Assembly: GCF_015767635.1 (NCBI RefSeq)
Contig: NZ_CP065230.1
Location: 2,666,001 to 2,730,000 of the forward strand
Length of the DNA: 64,000 nucleotides
Direction: 5' to 3'
From: Halomonas sp. A40-4
GTDB taxonomy: Bacteria > Pseudomonadota > Gammaproteobacteria > Pseudomonadales > Halomonadaceae
Part shown: piece by piece, positions 1 to 7,280 of the stretch
How the letters are laid out: each line of letters starts with the position of its first letter
How positions within the stretch are numbered: position 1 is the stretch's first letter
Made by a program: the position numbers and the translations under genes
The notes under the pieces: generated by a model
What the model was told of the DNA's origin: nothing
The model's database searches: none
What the model saw: only the letters and a program-made list of their open reading frames with translations

Positions 1-87
1 GAAATGCGCACGCTGTCCGCCACCGCTCGCATGCTCATGCTGCGCGGTATCGAGCAGTACGACCAAGACACCCTCAGTGCCGAATGA
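1..87 (+). CDS. C-terminal end of an unidentified element gene (partial)
   Basis: An open frame from the window edge gives 28 residues ending at a TGA at 85-87. The tail contains a helical stretch (ARMLMLRGIEQYDQDT) and ends in SAE. It stops about 30 bp before the next gene in the same direction, as in the rest of the element. Too little is present to name a family. The helix resembles the C-terminal part of small helical DNA-binding proteins, but that is only an impression. Confidence 0.5.
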   Translation, partial: EMRTLSATARMLMLRGIEQYDQDTLSAE

Positions 88-118
88 CGACCCGCTGCCT
101 TGCATAAGGATGTTTGCC

Positions 119-322
119 ATGTACCAGGACCCCAAACGTGTGCGCTCTCGTTACGCCGCTCTCAATTTGGATCAGTACGAGGCCCGACTGATCGATGCCC
201 TGGTGGATTACACCGGCATCGACCGAGCCTCGCTGCTACGTCAACTGGTGCTGAAAGAAGCACTGGAGACGCTGGGCGTTGCTGATCTCTCCGTTAGCAA
301 TGTGCCTCAAGAGGCGTCGTAA
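119..322 (+). CDS. Small ribbon-helix-helix-like DNA-binding protein
   Basis: A 67-residue protein starting MYQDPKRVRSRYAAL. The pattern is a short basic N-terminus, a beta-like stretch (RYAALNLDQYE), then two helices (ARLIDALVDYTG and RASLLRQLVLKEALETL). This is the expected layout of a MetJ/Arc-type ribbon-helix-helix fold, as found in small regulators of islands and plasmids. I chose ATG119 because AAGGA lies 8 bases upstream; in-frame GTG77 and ATG110 are weaker alternatives. It is followed by another small gene and an Ogr-type activator, so an element-internal regulatory role is likely. The target is unknown and the family call rests on pattern, not alignment. Confidence 0.65.
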   Translation: MYQDPKRVRSRYAALNLDQYEARLIDALVDYTGIDRASLLRQLVLKEALETLGVADLSVSNVPQEAS

Positions 323-360
323 AGGCAGGTCTTTTTGAGGACCCCAAGGAGCACTGATGT

Positions 361-564
361 ATGGCTGACCAACCGGCCCGCGGCGAATTACGCCTTCCGC
401 TGAATGAGCAGCTAGAGGACGTGCTGCAGCAGGTATGCGACCAGCAGAACTTATCGAGCCTGGACGAAGCCGCCGAGTGGTTGATGCGTCGCCGCTTGCG
501 CAAAGGCACCCAAGGACTCACCGGCCGAGGCCGCGCCCTTTACCCCATTGAGAGAAAACACTGA
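361..564 (+). CDS. Small helical element protein, unknown function (possible RHH regulator)
   Basis: A 67-residue protein (MADQPARGELRLPLNEQ...). A short strand (GELRLPLN) precedes two helices (EQLEDVLQQVCDQQN and LDEAAEWLMRRRLRKG), then a basic glycine-rich tail. The strand-helix-helix order again hints at a ribbon-helix-helix fold, but no family is recognised. ATG361 has an AAGGAG site about 9 bases upstream. The stop codon overlaps the start of the Ogr/Delta gene (ATGA), so the two are probably translationally coupled. Confidence 0.6.
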   Translation: MADQPARGELRLPLNEQLEDVLQQVCDQQNLSSLDEAAEWLMRRRLRKGTQGLTGRGRALYPIERKH

Positions 565-824
565 TGACGATGACCAGCAAACACCGCCTTCCTTGCCCGC
601 ACTGTGGCCACAACCTGCGCATTCGCAAAAGCCAGGGGCTAACGCCGGTGTACCGCGAGGCGGTCGTGGAATGCCGCAATGAAGACTGTGGGTTTCGGGG
701 CAAAGCGCGCATCGAGGTGTGCAACACGCTGACACCCAGCGACAGCCCCAACGCCCAGGTGGATCTGCCGTTTACGCCCAGGTTGCTTCAACAAGCGATC
801 AAGCAGGCGCACCAGGCATCGTAA
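564..824 (+). CDS. Ogr/Delta-family zinc-finger transcriptional activator
   Basis: An 86-residue protein with cysteines at 11, 14, 37 and 42. The spacing C-x2-C-x22-C-x4-C is that of the Ogr (phage P2) and Delta (satellite P4) zinc-binding activators, which turn on late promoters of P2-like phages through RNA polymerase alpha. The first residues after the metal site (FRGKARIEVCNTLTPS) also fit the family. The start overlaps the previous stop by ATGA. In a satellite this protein would let the element switch on a helper's late genes; in a prophage it would act on the element's own genes. The zinc-site spacing is seen directly; the promoter targets are inferred. Confidence 0.85.
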   Translation: MTMTSKHRLPCPHCGHNLRIRKSQGLTPVYREAVVECRNEDCGFRGKARIEVCNTLTPSDSPNAQVDLPFTPRLLQQAIKQAHQAS

Positions 825-870
825 ACGCCTGACCGGCCCAGCCAATGACTCTGAAACTAAGGAGGCGAGC

Positions 871-3537
871 GTGAATCCATCGCTGCGCCAGGACATTGTT
901 ACGCGCTTGATAAGCGATTTTGAGGCTATTGAGCGCGGCCCCTACCTGCAACGGGTGCGCTGCCCGGAGTGCGGGAAGCGCGAGGCGTATATCAATGCCG
1001 ACGCGCCGTGGATGCTGAAATGTGGCCGGGAGAACAACTGCGGCGCGCAGCTGCACGTGAAAGCGCTGTTCCCTGACCTGTTCCGCTCCTGGAGCGAACG
1101 CTACAGTCCCAAAGCGGGGGAACAGCCCGCCTCCGCCACGCCAGTGGCGGATGGCTACCTGCGCGACGGCCGTGGCTTTGAGCTTTCTCGTATTCAGGGC
1201 TGGTACACGCAAGAGAGCTACTGGAAGCCGGAGATCGGCGGCACCGCCACCGTGCGCTTTGCCCTTCCCGGCGGCACCTACTGGGAGCGCCTGCTGGATA
1301 ACCCGGAGCGCTTCGGGAAGCAAAAAGCCAACTTCGTCGGCCGCTATAAGGGCCAGTGGTGGTGTCCGCCGGCGCTGACGCTAAGCGACCTGGTCGCCGC
1401 CGGCGAGGTGTGGATCGTGGAAGGCATCTTCGATGCCATCGCCCTGTATCACCACGGCATCGCCGCTGTGTCCGCCATGAGCTGCGGTAACTACCCCGAT
1501 GCAGCGCTCAAAGCCATGGCGGACGCCGCCCACCACGCAGGCACCAGCCGCCCGGCGCTGGTGTGGGCGCTGGATAACAACCGCGCTGGCCACAACGCCA
1601 CGCTCAAGCACGTTAAACGTGCCCGGGCGGCTGGCTGGGAGTGCCACGCCTCGCAAATTCCCCACGGTGGCCACGACTGGAACGATGCCCACCAGCGCGG
1701 TGAGCTGACCGAGACCGACCGCGAGACCTACCGCTACCACGGCGACCTGCTGTTAGCGCCGACCGCCATGGCCAAGGCGCTGCTGATGTACAAGCGCCGC
1801 GAGCAGCGGGAGTTCTGGTTCGAGTTCAAACGCCAGGTGTGGTGGTGGAAGCTGGATATGGACGCCTTCGACCGTGCCCTGCGCGCCGATGGAGCGGATG
1901 GCCACGACCAGGAACAGCTCGACCCGGCCATGCGCGATGCGGCGCTGGAGCAAGCGGGCAGCGTGAAGCGGATCTGCACCTGTTACCCCACGGCGCTGTA
2001 TTACCAGGCCAACGCGGTCACCGATGAGAGCTGGTACTACTACCGCGTGGAATTCCCCGACGGTCGCCCGCCGATCAAGAACACCTTCAGCGGCGGCCAG
2101 CTGGCCAGTGCCAGCGAGTACAAAAAGCGCCTGCTGGGCGTGGCCCCTGGCGCTGTCTGGACAGGCACGAGCCAGCAGCTGGACCAACTGCTGCAGGACC
2201 AGATCGGCAACATCAAAACCGTCGAGACCATCGATTTCATCGGCTACAGCAAAGACCACGGTGCCTATGTGTTCGGTGATCTCGCCGTGGCCGGTGGCCG
2301 AGTGGTACCGATCAACAGCGAGGACTTTTTCGAGCTCGGCCCCCGCCGCCAGCTGAAGACTCTCAGCCAGTCCGTGGCGCTTCATATCAACCCTGATCGC
2401 AAAGCGTTCAGCACCGACTGGATTCCGCAGTTGCTCGGCGCGTTCGGCCCCAGGGGCGTGGTAGCCCTGGGCTACTGGATGGGCAGCCTGCTGGCCGAGC
2501 AGATCCGCGCCGAAATGGGCAGCTTCCCGTTTCTGGAGATCGTCGGCGAAGCGGGCGCGGGTAAATCCACGCTGATCGAGTTTCTGTGGAAGCTGTGCGG
2601 CCGCCGCGACTACGAGGGCTTTGACCCCAGCAAGGCCACCATGCCCGCCCGCTCGCGCAACTTCGCCCAGGTGAGCAACCTGCCGGTGGTGCTGATCGAG
2701 TCCGACCGCGAGCAGGAAGGCGGCGCCAAGCAAAAGCAGTTCGATTGGGACGAGCTCAAGACCGCCTTCAACGGCCGCTCGATTCGCGCCCGGGGCGTGA
2801 AGAACAGCGGTAACGACACCTACGAGCCGCCCTTTCGCGGCAGCATCGTGATCAGCCAAAACGCCCCGGTACAGGCGGGCGAGGCCATCCAAACGCGGAT
2901 CTGTCACCTGCACTTCTCCCGGGAAGGCCAAAACAAAGACACCAAGGCCATGGCCGAGGCGTTGGAAAAAGCCGAGCTCGAGCACGTTAGCCAGTTTGCC
3001 CTCGAGGTCGCCCAGCGCGAAGCCGCGCTGCTGGCCTTAATCACCCAGCGCGCCCGCCGGTACGCCAACCAGCTGGGCGACGACCCGGATATCAAGGTGC
3101 TGCGCATCGCCAAATGCCACGGCCAGCTAATGGCCCTGGTGGAATGCCTGGGGCCGGAAGGGCTCGGCCTGTTCGATGAGCAGACCATCACCGTGGCCAT
3201 GGGCCACATCCAGCAGATGGCCCGCGAGCGTCAGCAATCCATCAATGCCGACCATCCCCTGGTCGCCGAATTCTGGGAAGCCGTCGACTACATCGAAGGC
3301 CTGCGCGACGAGCCCATGCTGAACCACTACGGCAAGGGCAGCGACTTGATCGCCATCAACCTGAAGGATTTCGAGCGCACCTGCGCCGAATACAAGCTGC
3401 GCACGCCGGAAATGCGCGAGCTGAAGCGGTACCTGAAGAGCAGCAAGACCCGCAAGTTTGTGGATTCCAACCGCACCGTGAACTCCCGCGTCCGCCTCCA
3501 CGGCGGCAGCGTGAAGTGTTGGGTGTTTCAACAATGA
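871..3537 (+). CDS. Bifunctional DNA primase/helicase of the element
   Basis: An 888-residue protein beginning at GTG871 with AAGGAGG just upstream. Residues about 27-55 hold a CHC2-like zinc motif (CPECG then CGRENNCG). A Toprim-like region at about 180-235 has the acidic glutamate in WIVEGIFDA and a downstream ALDNN. A P-loop, GEAGAGKST, lies at 559-567 with an ATPase domain around it. This order (zinc finger, Toprim primase, helicase) is that of large replication proteins of integrative elements and P4-like satellites, which prime and unwind at the element's origin. It is the largest gene of the element and implies autonomous replication after excision. The origin itself was not found. Confidence 0.85.
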   Translation: MNPSLRQDIVTRLISDFEAIERGPYLQRVRCPECGKREAYINADAPWMLKCGRENNCGAQLHVKALFPDLFRSWSERYSPKAGEQPASATPVADGYLRDGRGFELSRIQGWYTQESYWKPEIGGTATVRFALPGGTYWERLLDNPERFGKQKANFVGRYKGQWWCPPALTLSDLVAAGEVWIVEGIFDAIALYHHGIAAVSAMSCGNYPDAALKAMADAAHHAGTSRPALVWALDNNRAGHNATLKHVKRARAAGWECHASQIPHGGHDWNDAHQRGELTETDRETYRYHGDLLLAPTAMAKALLMYKRREQREFWFEFKRQVWWWKLDMDAFDRALRADGADGHDQEQLDPAMRDAALEQAGSVKRICTCYPTALYYQANAVTDESWYYYRVEFPDGRPPIKNTFSGGQLASASEYKKRLLGVAPGAVWTGTSQQLDQLLQDQIGNIKTVETIDFIGYSKDHGAYVFGDLAVAGGRVVPINSEDFFELGPRRQLKTLSQSVALHINPDRKAFSTDWIPQLLGAFGPRGVVALGYWMGSLLAEQIRAEMGSFPFLEIVGEAGAGKSTLIEFLWKLCGRRDYEGFDPSKATMPARSRNFAQVSNLPVVLIESDREQEGGAKQKQFDWDELKTAFNGRSIRARGVKNSGNDTYEPPFRGSIVISQNAPVQAGEAIQTRICHLHFSREGQNKDTKAMAEALEKAELEHVSQFALEVAQREAALLALITQRARRYANQLGDDPDIKVLRIAKCHGQLMALVECLGPEGLGLFDEQTITVAMGHIQQMARERQQSINADHPLVAEFWEAVDYIEGLRDEPMLNHYGKGSDLIAINLKDFERTCAEYKLRTPEMRELKRYLKSSKTRKFVDSNRTVNSRVRLHGGSVKCWVFQQ

Positions 3538-3551
3538 AGGAGCTAACCATC

Positions 3552-3881
3552 ATGACTTTTCACGATAACGCCATTTACAACGCCCTGACCCGCATCAGCC
3601 GGTTAACGAGCATCGCCAACCAGCACCGGCGGGCGTACCAGCAAACCGAGCGCGAGCTTCAAGAAGCCAAGCTTGAGGCCTTCAACACGCTGAAAACGTT
3701 GCCTCACGAAACGCTCACCGCGCTCTCGGAAAACCCTATCGAGGATATGGAGCACCTGATCATCATCAACGACGGCGACGTGGTGGAAGACACCTTCAAC
3801 GACAACACCATCACCGTGACCCGCTGCCCCAGCGTCACACCAATCTACCGCTTCAAAGCCCAGGAGGTGAACGATGGCTGA
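3552..3881 (+). CDS. Unknown element protein with a helical N-terminal half
   Basis: A protein of 109 residues from ATG3552, which has AAGGAG at 3536-3541. An earlier in-frame ATG (3534) overlaps the primase stop and would add six residues. Residues about 8-55 look helical and possibly coiled-coil (many Q, E, R, L). The second half is acidic and strand-like (LIIINDGDVVEDTFNDNTITV). No family is recognised. It overlaps the following zinc-finger gene by 8 bases, so it belongs to the same transcription unit. Confidence 0.6.
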   Translation: MTFHDNAIYNALTRISRLTSIANQHRRAYQQTERELQEAKLEAFNTLKTLPHETLTALSENPIEDMEHLIIINDGDVVEDTFNDNTITVTRCPSVTPIYRFKAQEVNDG

Positions 3882-4098
3882 TAACGCCGACATTGCCACC
3901 GACACCATGGAGCGCCGCATGGAAGCGGCGCTGGCCAGCCGCCCCAAGTGGCTAGGAATCGACATGGCCGCTTCCGATCCGGACTGCGAAGACTGCGGCG
4001 ACGAGATCCCCGCCGCCCGACGCAAAGCCGCGCCCTGGGCCACCACCTGCATCGAGTGCCAGGGCATTCGCGAGCAACGGAGGCGGCATGTGCGCTGA
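3874..4098 (+). CDS. DksA/TraR-family C4 zinc-finger protein (phage type)
   Basis: A 74-residue protein with a CxxC...CxxC zinc site at C38, C41, C59 and C62, within the family pattern C-x2-C-G-x-x-I-P-x-x-R...C-x2-C. An AGGAGG site precedes ATG3874. Short TraR/DksA-like proteins from phages and plasmids bind RNA polymerase in the secondary channel and modulate promoters without ppGpp; this copy has the short size of that group. It overlaps its neighbours on both sides (8 and 11 bases). The family is clear from the zinc site; the effect on host transcription is inferred. Confidence 0.85.
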   Translation: MADNADIATDTMERRMEAALASRPKWLGIDMAASDPDCEDCGDEIPAARRKAAPWATTCIECQGIREQRRRHVR

Positions 4099-4381
4099 AC
4101 CGGTCAAAGGCGGCAGGCTTGCACGGCAAGCGGCCATGCTCTGCCAGGATCGCGCCTTTCAGGACTACCTGGACAAACGCCGCCGCCACAAACAGGGCCT
4201 CACCGAGGCCCAATTACCCGACGGCACCCACAACGCCGACGACGCCCGCGACTGGCTCTGCGCCGCCTGCCAGATCCAAAGCCGGTCGGAGCTGGATCAC
4301 AACCCAACCGCGGCGGCCACGTTCCGCCGCATTCACCAACGCTTCATGAAGTGGAAGCAGCTAAGAGGTAATAAATCATGA
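4088..4381 (+). CDS. Unknown small element protein
   Basis: A 97-residue protein beginning MCAEPVKGGRLARQAAML, with a basic helical N-terminus. The middle has a single CxxC (LCAACQIQ) followed by SELDH and a helical end (FRRIHQRFMKWKQL). The CxxC and later histidines could bind a metal, but I recognise no family. It overlaps the upstream zinc-finger gene by 11 bases and the downstream AlpA gene by ATGA, so translation is probably coupled through all three. Confidence 0.6.
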   Translation: MCAEPVKGGRLARQAAMLCQDRAFQDYLDKRRRHKQGLTEAQLPDGTHNADDARDWLCAACQIQSRSELDHNPTAAATFRRIHQRFMKWKQLRGNKS

Positions 4382-4593
4382 CCACATCATCTACCGGTAA
4401 CCGCCTATTGCGCAGAAAGGAAGTAGAGAGCCGTACAGGAAAAAGTCGCTCTGCCATCTATGACGGCATAAGAAAAGGGACTTTCCCCGCGCCTGTCCCC
4501 ATCGGAGGGAAGAGCGTTGCCTGGCTGGAAGAAGAAGTTGAAAGCTGGATCGCCAACTGTGTGGCCGCTAGAGCAACTCAGCGTAAACAGTAA
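4378..4593 (+). CDS. AlpA-family transcriptional regulator / excisionase-like protein
   Basis: A 71-residue MerR-like winged-helix protein. The diagnostic pattern is LLRRKEVESRTGKSRSAIYD, then GTFPAPVPIGGKSVAWLEEEVESWI. AlpA-type proteins regulate integrase expression and excision in P4-like and CP4-57-like elements. It sits directly upstream of the integrase, with an inverted repeat in the gap that is a reasonable binding site. Its start overlaps the stop of the preceding gene (ATGA). Confidence 0.88.
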   Translation: MTTSSTGNRLLRRKEVESRTGKSRSAIYDGIRKGTFPAPVPIGGKSVAWLEEEVESWIANCVAARATQRKQ

Positions 4594-4601
4594 CATCCCA
4601 T

Positions 4602-4622
4602 AACGCCGCCCAGCGCGGCGTT
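4602..4622 (+). terminator. Hairpin after the AlpA gene
   Basis: An 8-bp perfect stem (AACGCCGC / GCGGCGTT) with a 5-base loop lies 8 bp after the AlpA stop. It is followed by only a very short T stretch, so it may terminate weakly. It would separate the long element operon from the integrase gene. Confidence 0.55.
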
Positions 4623-4647
4623 TGAATCATGAATTTAGATAACGGTA

Positions 4648-4700
4648 TAAGAAAGGCGCCCTTTTCTTACTCTTTCAAACTGGAATAAACTGTTTATATT
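4648..4700 (+). promoter_or_regulatory. Inverted repeat and candidate integrase promoter
   Basis: TAAGAAA at 4648-4654 and TTTCTTA at 4663-4669 form an inverted repeat around a central GGCGCC. Downstream, TATATT at 4695-4700 is a possible -10, with a poor -35 (CTTTCA) 17 bp before it. The integrase ATG is 23 bp after the -10. The repeat is a plausible AlpA operator or excisionase site. All of this is pattern-based. Confidence 0.4.
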
Positions 4701-4722
4701 TACAGTCTGAAAGGGATCGGAT

Positions 4723-5889
4723 ATGGCAGAAGGTGTCGAGGTGCGCGGCAATGCCGTGCGCGTCTATTTTCGCTGGGAAGGAGAACTTTGCCGGGAGCCA
4801 CTGCCAGGCCCAGCCACGGAAAAAAACATTGATCATGCCAAGCGTCTTGTCACCATCATCAACTACGAGATTGAAGCGGGCACCTTCGATTATGCTCGCC
4901 ATTTTCCTGAATCAAAACGCCTGGCTGAAAACCGCTTCGGCCATTACCTGGACCTCTGGCTGGCTATCAAGAAAAACGAGCTCGCCTACTCCAGCTTTCG
5001 CGGCGTGCATTCCAAGGCAGAAACGCACGTAAGGCCCAAATGGGGCGAAGCCCAGGCAGATACAATCGACCATATCGAGCTGCAGGACTGGATTCAAAAG
5101 GAGTTGGCGGCACACCTATCCAACAAAACGATCAAAGAGATCGTCAGCATCATGCGCCAAACCTTTCGCCTGTATGCCACGCGCAATAAGAAGGCGTTTG
5201 ACCCCACCAGCGGCATCACCATTCGGCTGCCCGACGATGAAGATCCAGATCCTTTTACGCGAAGCGAGATCGAGAAGATCCTGACAACGCCCACAAATCG
5301 CGTTCAGGAACTCAACCTGATCCAGTTTGCTATCTACGACGGGCCGCGCATTTCAGAGGCGCAGGCACTTGCCTGGGAAGACGTGCTGGATGTTGAGAAA
5401 GGGATCATTCGATATCGGCGAGCAGTCGTGCGGGGACGGTTTAAGGTAACCAAGACGAAACGCTCAACGCGCGTTCACCACTTGCTCAAACCTGCCCGCG
5501 AGGCGCTGCAGGCGCAATATGCCATGACGGGCAAGCTGGAGCCACGCGTTTATGAAGTTGTCGATCGTGACAATCGCACGGTGCGCAAAGAGAAGCTACG
5601 CCTGGTGTTTTTGAATTCACGTAACAACCAGCCCTTCTACGAAAATGCGATCCGCGAGCGCTTCTGGAAAACCCATCTGAAAAAAGCGGGGGTTCGCTAT
5701 CGCGGCCCTAATCAGTGCCGGCACACCTTTATCAGTCAGCTGCTTTCGCTTGGCGTGGTGCCCCTTCACTGGATCTCGAACCACGTTGGCCACGCGACCA
5801 TCACCATGATTCAGCAGCGCTATGGCAAGTGGATTCGTGGTGACGGCCCGGACATCCCTGCTCTAATCGAGAAGCAGCTAGGCCTCTAG
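4723..5889 (+). CDS. int: Tyrosine site-specific integrase (DUF3596/Arm-type)
   Basis: A 388-residue tyrosine recombinase. The first 70 residues match the DUF3596-type arm-binding domain, followed by a core-binding region (about 80-160) and the catalytic domain. Catalytic residues are visible: R209 (GPRISE), R333-H334 (CRHTF), H357 (VGHATI) and the nucleophile Y367 (QRYGKW). The usual first histidine of the HxxR box is asparagine (N330), as is tolerated in this subgroup. AAAGGGA precedes ATG4723. The gene ends about 90 bp from the 3' end of tRNA-Ser, its likely target. It catalyses insertion and, with an excisionase such as the AlpA-like protein, excision. Confidence 0.93.
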   Translation: MAEGVEVRGNAVRVYFRWEGELCREPLPGPATEKNIDHAKRLVTIINYEIEAGTFDYARHFPESKRLAENRFGHYLDLWLAIKKNELAYSSFRGVHSKAETHVRPKWGEAQADTIDHIELQDWIQKELAAHLSNKTIKEIVSIMRQTFRLYATRNKKAFDPTSGITIRLPDDEDPDPFTRSEIEKILTTPTNRVQELNLIQFAIYDGPRISEAQALAWEDVLDVEKGIIRYRRAVVRGRFKVTKTKRSTRVHHLLKPAREALQAQYAMTGKLEPRVYEVVDRDNRTVRKEKLRLVFLNSRNNQPFYENAIRERFWKTHLKKAGVRYRGPNQCRHTFISQLLSLGVVPLHWISNHVGHATITMIQQRYGKWIRGDGPDIPALIEKQLGL

Positions 5890-5940
5890 CATTCCCAGGA
5901 TTGTTCCCAAAACCGCTCCCAGGGCCCATAAACGAAGAAA

Positions 5941-5967
5941 GGGAACCAACATAAGATGTTGATTCCC
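5941..5967 (+). terminator. Hairpin between integrase and tRNA-Ser
   Basis: A 10-bp stem with one mismatch (GGGAACCAAC / GTTGATTCCC) and a 7-base loop, followed by CTTCTAAAATTCTT. It lies 51 bp after the integrase stop and would end integrase transcription before the convergent tRNA gene. Confidence 0.5.
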
Positions 5968-5980
5968 CTTCTAAAATTCT

Positions 5981-6068
5981 TGGCGGAGGAGGAGGGATTC
6001 GAACCCTCGAAGCCTTTCGACTTACACACTTTCCAGGCGTGCTCCTTCGACCACTCGGACACTCCTCC
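5981..6068 (-). tRNA. tRNA-Ser(GGA), likely attachment site
   Basis: An 88-nt tRNA on the minus strand. The acceptor stem is GGAGGAG / CTCCTCC with an encoded CCA (5981-5983). The anticodon loop CTGGAAA gives anticodon GGA, a long class II variable arm is present, and the T-loop contains GGTTCGAATCC. The 3' half faces the integrase, so the element probably recombined into this end and rebuilt an intact gene. Confidence 0.97.
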
Positions 6069-6121
6069 GCGTTGTTTGTTCTTTTGAGACCAGCGATGCT
6101 TTTCCCAACAGAACGGCGCGT

Positions 6122-6150
6122 ATTCTATGGCCTAAGCTGCGAAATAGCAA
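6122..6150 (-). promoter_or_regulatory. Sigma-70 promoter of tRNA-Ser
   Basis: On the minus strand, a -35 TTGCTA (6145-6150) and -10 TAGAAT (6122-6127) are separated by exactly 17 bp, with a GC-rich stretch after the -10 as is common for stable-RNA promoters. The start would lie about 45 bp before the tRNA. Confidence 0.65.
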
Positions 6151-6162
6151 GCCATTTTCAGA

Positions 6163-6669
6163 TCAGGCCTCGGGAAGAACCACGTAGCTGCCGGTCGCCT
6201 CCAGGCACAGCGTGTTACCGCAATAGAGCTTTTGATCCAGCGTAATGCGCCCTCTACCGCGTTGCTGAAGCTTGTCGGCAAGCATTACAGGGCCTTGGGA
6301 ATCATGCGGACTACATACCATGCGGTAATCTGCCGTCACCGGCGCATGGAAGCGCTGGCTCGATTCGGCGACGACCACGTCTTGCGCTCTGCCCTGCGCG
6401 CGCAGCCATAACGTTACCCAGCACCAGCCCAGTAGTGTCGCTTGCGCGGTGAGCGCTCCACCAAAACCGGTGCCTTTATCATTCAGGCTGGGCTTTAACG
6501 ACAGTTGCCAGGTAAGCGTGTCACCCTGGCGATCCATCTGCATGATGCCCAGCGCGCCAACCATGGGAATTGCCTCGCCGAGCCACTGCTGAAAGGCAAC
6601 AAGATCATCCGACCCTTCGGTTAACGGTAGCCGTGGGTAAGCGACACCGGCTTCTCGGCTGCTTGCCAT
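6163..6669 (-). CDS. Thioesterase-like hotdog protein (YiiD C-terminal family)
   Basis: A 168-residue protein matching the YiiD C-terminal putative thioesterase family. The hotdog core is marked by LSLKPSLNDKGTGFGGALTAQATLLGWCW, with a helix following the conserved GG, and a later AESSQRFHAPVTAD. Such proteins are thought to hydrolyse acyl-CoA or related thioesters; the substrate is unknown. Unlike E. coli YiiD there is no N-terminal acetyltransferase domain. It starts 2 bp after the nitroreductase stop, so both are probably one operon. Confidence 0.8.
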   Translation of the reverse strand: MASSREAGVAYPRLPLTEGSDDLVAFQQWLGEAIPMVGALGIMQMDRQGDTLTWQLSLKPSLNDKGTGFGGALTAQATLLGWCWVTLWLRAQGRAQDVVVAESSQRFHAPVTADYRMVCSPHDSQGPVMLADKLQQRGRGRITLDQKLYCGNTLCLEATGSYVVLPEA

Positions 6670-6671
6670 GG

Positions 6672-7232
6672 CTAACTCCAGCGTTCGACAAAGTCATCAG
6701 TTTGATGCTCAGGAAGCGGCTTGTGGCGACCAGCGGGGGTTCCCAGATAAATAAACGCAACGACCTCGTCGTCGTCTTCCAGGCTCAACCCCTTGTGCAC
6801 CACGGGGTCAAAGGCATACTTGCCGCTACGCCACATGGCCCCCAAACCCAGCGCATGAGCCGCCAGCAGAATACCGTGGGCCGCGCAGCCGGCGGAGATC
6901 ACCTGCTCCATCTTGGGCACTTTGGCAATATCCGGCGTCACCTTGGCGATCACGGCAATGATCATCGGCGCCCGCAGTGGTTTTTTGCGCGCCGAGTCAA
7001 GCACGGAATCCTTGGCATGCGGGTCTTCCTGAAACTCGGCCTCGGCAAACAGCTCACCCAGGCGTTCACGCCCTTCCCCGCTGAATTCGATAAACCGCCA
7101 GGGGCGCAGCTCTTTATGGTCAGGGGCACGCAGCGCAGCCCGGTAGATTGCGCCAAGCTGCTCGGCATTGGGCGCGGGCTCGTTCAGCTTGCCCATGGAG
7201 CTACGTTCGTGCAGCAGCGTAAGTGCGTCCAT
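6672..7232 (-). CDS. Nitroreductase family flavoprotein (YdjA-like)
   Basis: A 186-residue FMN-dependent oxidoreductase of the minimal YdjA type. It opens with LTLLHERSSMGKLNEPAP, contains the FMN-contacting RAPDHKELRPWRF, and ends in the family's AFIYLGTPAGRHKPLP. The length fits YdjA (about 183). These enzymes reduce nitro compounds or related substrates with NAD(P)H; the physiological substrate is not known. It is the first gene of a two-gene operon with the thioesterase-like gene. Confidence 0.88.
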   Translation of the reverse strand: MDALTLLHERSSMGKLNEPAPNAEQLGAIYRAALRAPDHKELRPWRFIEFSGEGRERLGELFAEAEFQEDPHAKDSVLDSARKKPLRAPMIIAVIAKVTPDIAKVPKMEQVISAGCAAHGILLAAHALGLGAMWRSGKYAFDPVVHKGLSLEDDDEVVAFIYLGTPAGRHKPLPEHQTDDFVERWS

Positions 7233-7280
7233 GATGACTCCGTCGGTTCAATGAGATGAGCGCTACTTTAGCGCAATCAT

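Larger units (their letters stand above)
1..5981 (+). mobile_element. Right end of an integrative element (phage satellite or prophage-like) at tRNA-Ser
   Basis: A block of co-oriented, tightly packed genes with short overlaps runs from the window edge to an integrase whose 3' end lies about 90 bp from the CCA end of tRNA-Ser(GGA). Its contents are typical of phages and satellites: Ogr/Delta zinc finger, large primase-helicase, DksA/TraR-type zinc finger, AlpA regulator and DUF3596-type tyrosine integrase. The integrase facing a tRNA 3' end is the usual layout when the tRNA is the attachment site. The left end and the second att copy are outside the window, so size, capsid genes and cargo are unknown. 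An Ogr/Delta protein without visible structural genes would suit a P4-like satellite that drives a P2-like helper, but a P2-like prophage is not excluded. Confidence 0.8.

Noticed and set aside
1753-2985. 410-codon minus-strand frame inside the primase gene
   Set aside because: It mirrors codons of the primase-helicase, whose motifs are clear on the plus strand. High GC makes long antisense frames common.
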